Source: an uncultured Saprospiraceae bacterium (GTDB lineage Bacteria; Bacteroidota; Bacteroidia; Chitinophagales; Saprospiraceae). From it: DNA of 63,949 bases. The notes under the pieces are model-generated. The model was given only the letters and a program-made list of their open reading frames with translations, ran no database searches and was not told where the DNA came from. This document shows, one piece after another, positions 57,341-63,949 of this stretch; the first letter of the stretch is position 1, and every line of letters begins with the position of its first letter. Location of the stretch: positions 1-63,949 of the forward strand of contig CAJQRD010000064.1 in assembly GCA_905480605.1 (NCBI GenBank), written 5' to 3'. A program made the position numbers and the translations under genes.

Positions 57341-59896
57341 ATGGATATCTTGAAACAGTCAAAACGATTAAAAGAATTCAAAAAGTCCGTAACCAATAAG
57401 TTTGCTATATACAACAGTCTTTTTCTTAGCTTGCCTTTTGGTGACGTGAAAAATGTAGGAAAGTTAATTCCACTTTTGATTGACCAATGTGAAGAAGGAT
57501 TGAATGAAGGTAAAAGTCCTCAAGATATTCTAGAAGTGTTTTTCACAAATTTTGCTGACATAACTGATGTTCGTGAAAGACTAGATTTTATGTTCAAAAC
57601 TATTCAATACGTTGAACGACAAGTCGTGCTTTATGATAGTGTTGAAGATGCGGCTTTTCCTAAGCTTCAACAATTCACGGATTCTTTTTCGATTAAAGAT
57701 TATTCTAGGTTGATTGAAGAGAATAAAAATAAAGAAAAGATTGCTGAAAAATTGGCATCCTTTAGTGCAAGAATAGTGCTTACAGCACACCCAACACAGT
57801 TTTATACTTCAAATGTTCTTGACATAATTGATGAATTGAGAAATCTAATTGATAACAATCAGATAGATGACATTGATACGACCTTGCAGCAATTGGGATT
57901 GACATCTTTGGTTAATGCAAAAAAACCAACGCCATTGTATGAAGCTAAAAACATTATTCACATTTTACGTAAAACTTATTATACCGCTATTGGTGATCTT
58001 TTTCAATACATTAAAAGCAATGTCAATGATGAAAGTTTTGACAATTACAATATTATCAAGTTGGGATTTTGGCCAGGAGGTGATAGGGATGGAAATCCTT
58101 TTGTAACAGCTCAAACTACAGCTGATGTAGCTGATGAACTAAGGATAAGTATTATGAAGTGCTACTACAATGATTTGAAAGCGCTTCGTAAAAAACTTAC
58201 ATTTCAAGGCCTTCAAGAAAATTTCGATAACTTAATCGGCAGTGTTTATAAAGCAATGTTTGATGCTAAGAGTATAATCACATACCCTGAAATGATCGAA
58301 AAATTGAAGTCCATCAAACATACTTTGATCAAAGATTATCACAGTTTATATATAGATCAGCTTGACGAGTTCATAGACAAGGTTCATATATTTAAAACCA
58401 ATTTTGCGACCTTGGATATTCGTGAAGATCATAGCAAGCATCACTTAGCTGTTGAATCAATTTTAAAAAACCAAGGGGTTATAAAGGAAAGTTTAGATGA
58501 ACTTAGTCAAAGTGAGTTGATCGATTGTTTACTAGAAAAAGAAATTTCTTTAGACGCAGAAAATTTTGAAGAAGAAAGAACAAAGGATATCATTACTAAC
58601 ATCAAACAACTGAAATTAATTCAACAAAAAAATGGAGTGGATGGATGCAATCGCTATATAATTAGTAATTCAGAAGATGTTTTTTCAGTGCTCTTTGTTT
58701 TTGGATTATTCAGATGGTGTGGTTGGAAAACTGAAGAAATCACTTTTGATATTGTGCCATTGTTTGAGACGATGAAAGGCATGGAAACGGCAGGAGAGGT
58801 GATGACAACACTTTTTGATATACCAAGTTATCGTAAGCATATAAGCCTAAGAAATGATAAGCAAACGATTATGCTTGGTTTTTCTGATGGAACTAAAGAT
58901 GGCGGATATTTAAAAGCAAATTGGTCAATTTTAAAAACGAAAGAGACCTTGAGTAAGGTTTGTGATACTAACGGAATCAATGCCATTTTCTTTGATGGCA
59001 GAGGAGGGCCACCTGCAAGAGGAGGTGGTAAAACGCATAGGTTTTATGCAGCCCAAACAAAAGATGTGGCTAACCATGAGATTCAATTAACTGTTCAAGG
59101 GCAAACTATTACAAGTACATATGGTACCAGAGATCAGTTTATGCATAATGCAGAACAGTTGCTGACTGCAGGTTTAAGTAACAATATTCCTGGAAAAGAA
59201 CATTTTATTTCAAAGGATCATCGACAATTAATCGAAGCACTTTCTGATTTAAGTTTTGAGAAATACGACGCATTAAAAAATCATGAAAAATTCATTTCTT
59301 ATTTGGAGCAACGAAGCACTTTACAATATTACAAAAATGCAAATATTGGAAGTAGACCAGGAAAGCGTGGAAAGAAAGCAAAACTGACGCTTTCAGATTT
59401 ACGTGCAATTTCATTTGTGGGTTCATGGAATCAATTGAAGCAAAATGTACCAGGATATTTTGGATTAGGCACTGCTATTAAGACAATCGCCGATCAAGGC
59501 AAGTTAGGAGAATTGAAGCAGCTATTCAAAGACGAACCCTTCTTTCGGGCTTTAATGATGAACAGTATGATGTCTTTAACCAAAACGAATTTTAACCTGA
59601 CCAGATATATGAGAGAGGATTCTGAATTTGGTGAATTCTGGAGCATACTTTATGATGAATGTCAATTGTCTAAAAAAATGTTATTGGAAATTTCCGGGCA
59701 GAAAAATTTGATGGAGAACGAACTTGTTTCTAGGGAGTCAATAAGAATTAGAGAAACTATAGTTTTACCATTGTTGGTGATTCAGCAAAATGCTTTGTAC
59801 CATATTAATCAAGGTTCTGAATTCAAAGAACTGTATCAGAAAATAGTAACGCGTTCATTATACGGGAATATTAATGCAAGTAGAAATTCTGCTTAA
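57341..59896 (+). CDS. ppc: Phosphoenolpyruvate carboxylase
   Basis: 851 residues, slightly shorter than the 880-930 of typical bacterial enzymes. It carboxylates PEP to oxaloacetate to refill the TCA cycle and supply aspartate-family amino acids. The first catalytic His is in VLTAHPTQ (about residues 148-155), WPGGDRDGNPFV follows (about 245-256), and the second conserved region is MLGFSDGTKDGGYLKANW and FDGRGGPPARGGG. The very C-terminus reads RNSA where most enzymes end in RNTG; the final Gly is important in characterised enzymes. Preceded by 268 bp with no clear promoter box. Confidence 0.95.
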   Translation: MDILKQSKRLKEFKKSVTNKFAIYNSLFLSLPFGDVKNVGKLIPLLIDQCEEGLNEGKSPQDILEVFFTNFADITDVRERLDFMFKTIQYVERQVVLYDSVEDAAFPKLQQFTDSFSIKDYSRLIEENKNKEKIAEKLASFSARIVLTAHPTQFYTSNVLDIIDELRNLIDNNQIDDIDTTLQQLGLTSLVNAKKPTPLYEAKNIIHILRKTYYTAIGDLFQYIKSNVNDESFDNYNIIKLGFWPGGDRDGNPFVTAQTTADVADELRISIMKCYYNDLKALRKKLTFQGLQENFDNLIGSVYKAMFDAKSIITYPEMIEKLKSIKHTLIKDYHSLYIDQLDEFIDKVHIFKTNFATLDIREDHSKHHLAVESILKNQGVIKESLDELSQSELIDCLLEKEISLDAENFEEERTKDIITNIKQLKLIQQKNGVDGCNRYIISNSEDVFSVLFVFGLFRWCGWKTEEITFDIVPLFETMKGMETAGEVMTTLFDIPSYRKHISLRNDKQTIMLGFSDGTKDGGYLKANWSILKTKETLSKVCDTNGINAIFFDGRGGPPARGGGKTHRFYAAQTKDVANHEIQLTVQGQTITSTYGTRDQFMHNAEQLLTAGLSNNIPGKEHFISKDHRQLIEALSDLSFEKYDALKNHEKFISYLEQRSTLQYYKNANIGSRPGKRGKKAKLTLSDLRAISFVGSWNQLKQNVPGYFGLGTAIKTIADQGKLGELKQLFKDEPFFRALMMNSMMSLTKTNFNLTRYMREDSEFGEFWSILYDECQLSKKMLLEISGQKNLMENELVSRESIRIRETIVLPLLVIQQNALYHINQGSEFKELYQKIVTRSLYGNINASRNSA

Positions 59897-59987
59897 TTTG
59901 AATAGAAAATTGCCGAGGACAATTAGTGATTTTTTATAAAAAAATTGGGCAATAGTAAGGAGTAATAAAGTTTCTTATTATGAATAT

Positions 59988-60665
59988 TTGAAGAATTTTG
60001 ATCTAAATTTGAAAAATTTGAAAGAGATTACATGTGTGCTATTTGATATGGACGGAGTCATAATTGATTCTGAATTTATCCATAAAAAAGCTTATTACGA
60101 AACCTTTATTTCTTTAGGTTTAGATGTGTCTGATGAGCTATACAAAACCATAACTGGATCCTCCACTATAAATGTTTTTCAGAAATTGATTGCACACTTT
60201 AAATTGGATGAAGATCCAAACGAATTGGTCTTAAAGAAACGAAATCGCTATATCAATTATTTTGAAAATGATCCAACTTTGCACTTAGTAAATGGGGTAG
60301 AAGAAATTATTAAGTATTTTTATAATAAAGGAATTACTTTAATATTGGCTTCTTCTGCTTCGATGCCAAATATAGAACGCGTATTTAAGAGATTTGATTT
60401 AAATCAATACTTTACAGCTAAAATTAGCGGAGCAGATTTAGCCAAATCTAAACCGCATCCAGAGATTTATGAAAAAGCGGCAATGTTAGGAAGTACAGCC
60501 AAAGAAAATTGTATTGTAATCGAAGATTCTGACAACGGAATACAAGCAGCAAATGAAGCTGGGATCTTTGTTTTCGGATATAAAAACCCAATGTCAGCAG
60601 ATCAAAATTTAAAAAATGCTGATACAATAATTACTGATTTTAGTGAATTGAAAAATTATGTTTAA
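59988..60665 (+). CDS. HAD-superfamily phosphatase (beta-phosphoglucomutase-like)
   Basis: 225 residues. The nucleophile motif is LFDMDGVIIDSE, motif II the Ser in LASSASM, and motif III/IV is KPHPEIYEKAA and IEDSDNGIQAA, with a helical cap domain in between (subfamily I). Known members dephosphorylate sugar phosphates or isomerise beta-phosphoglucose. The only usable start before motif I is TTG 59988. An ATG at 59980 is out of frame and hits a stop after three codons, so a 1-2 base indel at the start is possible. Separate transcription unit. Confidence 0.88.
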   Translation: MKNFDLNLKNLKEITCVLFDMDGVIIDSEFIHKKAYYETFISLGLDVSDELYKTITGSSTINVFQKLIAHFKLDEDPNELVLKKRNRYINYFENDPTLHLVNGVEEIIKYFYNKGITLILASSASMPNIERVFKRFDLNQYFTAKISGADLAKSKPHPEIYEKAAMLGSTAKENCIVIEDSDNGIQAANEAGIFVFGYKNPMSADQNLKNADTIITDFSELKNYV

Positions 60666-60745
60666 ATAAATTACTATCAGAAGTTTTCCTAGCTAAGATT
60701 ATTAAAATAATTCTGTATTGCAGAAAATCCTTTTATGATAGCAAT

Positions 60746-60789
60746 AAAGCGAAGCAATCGTAAAGCAAAGTAATCGTAAAAGCGAAGCT
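60746..60789. repeat. 16-bp direct repeat, 2.7 copies
   Basis: AAAGCGAAGCAATCGT (60746-60761), AAAGCAAAGTAATCGT (60762-60777) and a partial third AAAAGCGAAGCT (60778-60789). Intergenic, function unknown. Confidence 0.7.
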
Positions 60790-60921
60790 AAAACCGCATT
60801 TTTTATCGAAGTTTAAGATTTGAGGCCTTTATTTTAGTGTTTAACTCCCTAATCGCTCAATTATTTTATCATTTCTAACTAGATTATACCCTAAATCGCA
60901 ATATTTTATTGTCACTTCACA

Positions 60922-60929
60922 TATATTTG
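60922..60929 (+). promoter_or_regulatory. TAnnTTTG box before the 121-residue gene
   Basis: TATATTTG matches the -7 consensus. It lies 8 bp before ATG 60938 and 14 bp before the second ATG at 60944, which favours the second start or a very short leader. Confidence 0.4.
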
Positions 60930-60937
60930 CAACTTTT

Positions 60938-61303
60938 ATGATTATGGAAGACTGGGAAATAGATTTTCACTGGCTAAAAGTGAGGCATATGTTAAAAAGT
61001 GTAATGAATATTGATTCATTACCAGAAATGAAATCTATCCTTTTTCTTATTGGATTACAGGAATACGGCCGTGTCAGTAAAGATTTTTCTAAAGAGGAAA
61101 AGCAAGATTTGATTCATATCGCAGCATGTGCTCTTTTGGAAAAAGAAGGTTATTATAAATTTACAGGAAGAGATGGTGATGGATGGCCACATTGGGATAT
61201 TGAAAAGCCTTTTAATATTAAAGGTCATGAAGAGCAAGAAAAAATTTTAAAACGAAATATCATTGACTACTTTAAAAAGTTAGATCAACCTATTGTTAAT
61301 TAA
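60938..61303 (+). CDS. Hypothetical protein, probably conserved in Bacteroidota
   Basis: 121 residues (119 if the ATG at 60944 is used). Soluble, mixed alpha/beta, with WEIDFHWLKVRHMLK at the N-terminus, a helix LPEMKSILFLIGLQEYGR and an aromatic segment TGRDGDGWPHWDIEKPF near the C-terminus. No signal, membrane span or catalytic motif is evident. It is 14 bp before the cyclophilin lipoprotein gene, so it is likely the first gene of the four-gene unit ending with polyphosphate glucokinase. The family is familiar only as an unnamed protein. Confidence 0.75.
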   Translation: MIMEDWEIDFHWLKVRHMLKSVMNIDSLPEMKSILFLIGLQEYGRVSKDFSKEEKQDLIHIAACALLEKEGYYKFTGRDGDGWPHWDIEKPFNIKGHEEQEKILKRNIIDYFKKLDQPIVN

Positions 61304-61317
61304 AAAATATTGAAAAC

Positions 61318-61962
61318 ATGATTAAGAAGTTATTTTTAATTTGTACTGTTTTGTCAATTATCTCTTGTGCCCCAAAGCAAGAATTGGTCTTGTTGGAAAC
61401 AGACTACGGCAACATGAAAATTTCATTATATGATTCAACACCATTACACAGAGATAATTTTAAAAAATTGGTGAAAGAAGGATTCTACAATGATTTACTT
61501 TTCCATAGAATAATCAAGGGATTTATGATACAAGGTGGAGATCCTAAATCTAAAGGTGCTGATGCTTCAGCAAGATTAGGTGGTGGTGGACCAGGATATC
61601 AAATCGATGCTGAAATAGGAGCTTATCATTTTAAAGGAACATTGGCAGCTGCTAGAACAGGTGGGCCAAGTAATCCTGAAAAACGTTCTTCGGGATCTCA
61701 ATTTTATATTGTACAAGGAAGACAAACTCCAGCAATGCAATTGCAGCAGATGGCTACTCAAAAAGGAATTAAGTACTCTCCAGAAGATATAGCTAGGTAT
61801 GAAACTGACGGAGGAACTCCTGGGCTAGATGCTGACTATACTGTTTTTGGTGAAGTTATCGAAGGCATGGATATCATTGATAAAATTGCAGCGGTACAAA
61901 CAGCACCTGGTGACAGACCAGTTAATGATGTAAAAATGAAATTAAGCATCGTTAAGAAGTAA
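61318..61962 (+). CDS. Cyclophilin-type peptidyl-prolyl isomerase, lipoprotein
   Basis: 214 residues. The signal ends in a lipobox (SIISC, Cys17), so it is anchored in the envelope and should fold periplasmic or outer-membrane proteins. Cyclophilin motifs are complete: FHRIIKGFMIQGGDP, an insert of Gly residues (RLGGGGPGY), SSGSQFYIVQG and YTVFGEVIEGMD. There is a short insert (TPAMQLQQMATQKGIKYS) between strands. The following gene begins 2 bp after the stop and encodes a related enzyme, so the pair arose by duplication or shares a task. Confidence 0.93.
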   Translation: MIKKLFLICTVLSIISCAPKQELVLLETDYGNMKISLYDSTPLHRDNFKKLVKEGFYNDLLFHRIIKGFMIQGGDPKSKGADASARLGGGGPGYQIDAEIGAYHFKGTLAAARTGGPSNPEKRSSGSQFYIVQGRQTPAMQLQQMATQKGIKYSPEDIARYETDGGTPGLDADYTVFGEVIEGMDIIDKIAAVQTAPGDRPVNDVKMKLSIVKK

Positions 61963-61964
61963 AT

Positions 61965-62831
61965 TTGAGATCAATATTATTTTTTACGATTTTATTATTG
62001 GCAACAGCTTGTTCAAAACCTGTTGCCAATTTTTTAGTTGAGGGTGACACTCAACTGATATTTCCAATTACATTTAAAAACATATCTACTAATGCTGAGA
62101 AGTATACTTGGAAAGTAGATGATAAAATAGTGAGCGAAGATGTAGATCTTCAATATTATTTTTACGAATCGGGAAGGCATTCAGTTCAATTGATCGCAAC
62201 TAAGGGACATAAAAGTGTTTCGGAAGCTAATGATGTTTTTATTGATCCTCCCTCAACTTGTTTGGTTCTTTTAAAAACTAATTATGGCAATATGACATTG
62301 TCTTTGAATGAAGAAACGCCAATGCATTTACAGAACTTTGTTGACATGGTAAACAGTGGATACTATGAAGGTGTCATTTTTCATAGGGTAATGGATGGAT
62401 TTATGATTCAAGGAGGTGATGACAAATTGCGAAAAACAAGATTTAAAGGAATAATTCCTGATGTAATACAGCCTGAAATAAACAATTCATTATATCACAC
62501 ACGAGGAGCGTTAGCCGCTGCAAGAATGCCTGATGAAATAAATCCAGGTAAAAATTCTTCAAGTACTCAGTTTTATATAGTTGATGGACGTTCTGTTGAT
62601 GAAGATAAATTGAAAGATACCGAGTCAAGTAAATTGATTAATTATTCTGATGAACAAATTGAAGGTTATTTGAGTAATGGCGGTGCGCCTCAATTGGATG
62701 GTGAATATACTGTCTTCGGATTTTTAGTAGATGGATTTGATGTGTTAGAAGCCATTTCTGTAGTTAAAACAAATGAAAGAGATAAACCTTTGGAAGAGGT
62801 TGTAATTTTAGAAGCAAAGATTTTAAATTAA
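61965..62831 (+). CDS. PKD-cyclophilin fusion lipoprotein
   Basis: 288 residues from TTG 61965, chosen because it gives the signal MRSILFFTILLLATACS with a lipobox Cys near residue 16. A PKD-like domain (about residues 22-88; FPITFKNISTNAEKYTWKV, YFYESGRHSVQLIATKG) precedes a cyclophilin domain (FHRVMDGFMIQGGD, NSSSTQFYIVDG, YTVFGFLVDGFDVLE). The PKD domain may bring the isomerase to a surface target (inference). It lies 2 bp after the first cyclophilin gene and 1 bp before the kinase gene. The rare start codon may lower its level compared with the neighbour. Confidence 0.88.
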   Translation: MRSILFFTILLLATACSKPVANFLVEGDTQLIFPITFKNISTNAEKYTWKVDDKIVSEDVDLQYYFYESGRHSVQLIATKGHKSVSEANDVFIDPPSTCLVLLKTNYGNMTLSLNEETPMHLQNFVDMVNSGYYEGVIFHRVMDGFMIQGGDDKLRKTRFKGIIPDVIQPEINNSLYHTRGALAAARMPDEINPGKNSSSTQFYIVDGRSVDEDKLKDTESSKLINYSDEQIEGYLSNGGAPQLDGEYTVFGFLVDGFDVLEAISVVKTNERDKPLEEVVILEAKILN

Positions 62832-62832
62832 G

Positions 62833-63579
62833 ATGAATCGAATATTAGGTATTGATGTAGGTGCTACAGGCATAAAAAGTGCAATTGTAGATTTGCAAGA
62901 AGGAACTTTGATCACAGAGCGATTTAAGTTGCAGACTCCTGTTTCGGGAAAACCGAAAGAGATGATAGATGTGATTCATCAAATAGTAGAACACTTTGAT
63001 TGGGAAGGTAAACCAATTGGTTTAGGTTTTCCAGCAATTATAAAAAACGATATATCCTGGTCGGCGTCTAACATCCATGAAAGCTGGATAGGATTCAAAA
63101 TAAAAAACGAGATCGAAGCGCAAACAGGTTGTTCGTGTGTTGTAATTAACGATGCAGATGCAGCGGGTTTGGCCGAACTTTCTTTTGGCAAAGGAAAAGG
63201 TATCAAAGGCACCATGATCTTGCTTACTTTGGGTACAGGTATTGGTTCCGCAATTTTTAACGATGGCGTTTTATTGCCAAATACAGAACTTGGGCATTTA
63301 AAATATAAAGATAGCATTGCAGAAAAATATGCCGCGAACAGCTCTCGTAAATTAAAAGATTTAAGTTGGGAAGAGTATGGTACTGAGCTGAATGATGTGC
63401 TGGAACATATTGACTTTGTTTTTTCACCAAACCTAATATTATTGGGCGGTGGAATAAGTAAAAAATTCAAAAACTTTTCTGATTATATTTCTTCAGGCCT
63501 CAATGTTTGTCCAGCAGAGAAGTTTAACAATGCAGGAATTATTGGTGCAGCATTGGCGTATAAAATTTATGGTAAATAA
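62833..63579 (+). CDS. ppgK: Polyphosphate glucokinase (ROK family)
   Basis: 248 residues. The phosphate motif GIDVGATGIKSAIVDL (residues 5-20), the catalytic Asp region VINDADAAGLAE and LGTGIGSAIFNDG place it in the ROK family. ELGHLKYKDS with AEKYAANSSRKLKDLSWEEYG is the pattern of polyphosphate-dependent glucokinases, which phosphorylate glucose with polyphosphate (often also ATP). Cytoplasmic, unlike its two lipoprotein neighbours. The start is 1 bp after the previous stop. The tandem repeat begins 12 bp after its stop. Confidence 0.92.
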   Translation: MNRILGIDVGATGIKSAIVDLQEGTLITERFKLQTPVSGKPKEMIDVIHQIVEHFDWEGKPIGLGFPAIIKNDISWSASNIHESWIGFKIKNEIEAQTGCSCVVINDADAAGLAELSFGKGKGIKGTMILLTLGTGIGSAIFNDGVLLPNTELGHLKYKDSIAEKYAANSSRKLKDLSWEEYGTELNDVLEHIDFVFSPNLILLGGGISKKFKNFSDYISSGLNVCPAEKFNNAGIIGAALAYKIYGK

Positions 63580-63590
63580 GCTTTTATATT

Positions 63591-63949
63591 AGAACTGGTA
63601 CACTCACCCCGAATTTTTCTATTGAAAAACCCACCCCTCTCTATACTAAAGAGGGGAAAAGGCAGCGCATACTTTGTTCTTTTTCTGCTTGAGAGAACTG
63701 GTACACTCACCCCGAATTTTTCTATTGAAAAATCCACCCCTCTCTATACTAAAGATGGGAAAAGGCAGCGCATACTTTGTTCTTTTTCTGCTTGAGAGAA
63801 CTGGTACACTCACCCCAAATTTTTCTATTGAAAAACCCACCCCTCTCTAAACTAAAGAGGGGAAAAGGCAGCGCATACCTTGTTCTTTTTCTACTTGAGA
63901 GAACTGGTACACTCACCCCGAGTTTTTCTATTGAAAAACCCACCCCTCT
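63591..63949. repeat. 103-bp tandem repeat running off the window
   Basis: Copies start at 63591, 63694, 63797 and 63900, an exact 103-bp period; the last is cut by the window end. Copies differ at only a few positions. Each contains CCCCTCT and AGAGGGG 9 bp apart (a stem-loop; copy 2 has AGATGGG). Since 103 is not a multiple of 3, reading frames shift between copies, so the open frames found here are not genes. Confidence 0.97.

Noticed and set aside
62979-63470. Minus-strand ORF of 163 residues inside ppgK
   Set aside because: It is a shadow of a clearly identified gene, like the antisense frames in batA, leuA, leuC and ilvC.
63646-63943. Minus-strand open frames of 64 residues in the terminal repeat
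   Set aside because: They are produced by the 103-bp repeat, repeat each other in shifted frames, and the period is not a multiple of 3.
63591-63949. CRISPR array
   Set aside because: The whole 103-bp unit is repeated; there are no unique spacers, and no cas genes are near.

Overview
The window is about 64 kb of AT-rich bacterial chromosome from a member of the Bacteroidota, most likely a Saprospiraceae-type marine or sludge organism (inference). The signs are: a 1594-residue secreted protein ending in a gliding-motility-associated (type IX secretion, type B) C-terminal domain; a MoxR/DUF58/Bat (aerotolerance) cluster; Bacteroidota promoter boxes of the form TAnnTTTG with an upstream TTG (for example before gyrB, moxR and the ilv leader); few Shine-Dalgarno sequences; and large Asp-box/PKD/lectin surface proteins. 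No rRNA, tRNA, insertion sequence, prophage or CRISPR array was seen.

Layout. 1-1934: two small orphan genes, then about 1 kb of repeats (degenerate hairpins, a perfect 37-bp palindrome and 36 heptanucleotide repeats). 1935-4402: a BlaI-type repressor and M56 (BlaR1-like) membrane protease with two operator-like dyads. 4889-7715 (minus): a Gfo/Idh/MocA oxidoreductase and a DUF885 exported protein. 7853-9433: prfC. 9728-10657: a His/Asp-rich lipoprotein. 10725-13080 (minus): a helical-repeat protein followed by a nearly full-length but decayed prephenate dehydratase gene. 13235-23998: branched-chain amino-acid genes leuA-leuC-leuD-leuB then ilvD-ilvB-ilvN-ilvC-ilvA, with a ribosome-mediated attenuator (isoleucine-rich leader peptide, antiterminator, terminator) between leuB and ilvD. 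24198-28109 (minus): one large secreted Asp-box/PKD/lectin gene interrupted by two in-frame TAG codons. 29062-32369: gyrB and ahcY. 34195-39661: moxR, DUF58, an apparent DUF4381-BatA fusion and a TPR protein. 40306-45090: giant repeat protein. 45189-47972: polA. 47983-48625 (minus): a decayed surface-protein gene. 48951-53610: thioredoxin-like protein, PaaE-type ferredoxin reductase, LURP-one-like protein and an ABC exporter pair. 54832-60665: dnaB, an rRNA pseudouridine synthase, ppc and a HAD phosphatase. 61318-63579: two cyclophilin lipoproteins and polyphosphate glucokinase. From 63591 to the window edge runs a 103-bp tandem repeat.

The genes mostly encode core metabolism and information processing, with accessory surface proteins and repeats between them. 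Two themes stand out. First, regulation is readable from the DNA: the ilv attenuator and the paired BlaI-type operators. Second, gene decay is widespread: pheA, two surface-protein genes and at least one unidentified gene carry several in-frame stops or frameshifts. The best candidates for something undescribed are the ilv attenuator in this phylum, the two-amber surface gene, the heptamer array varying at a single C/T position, and the 103-bp hairpin repeat.
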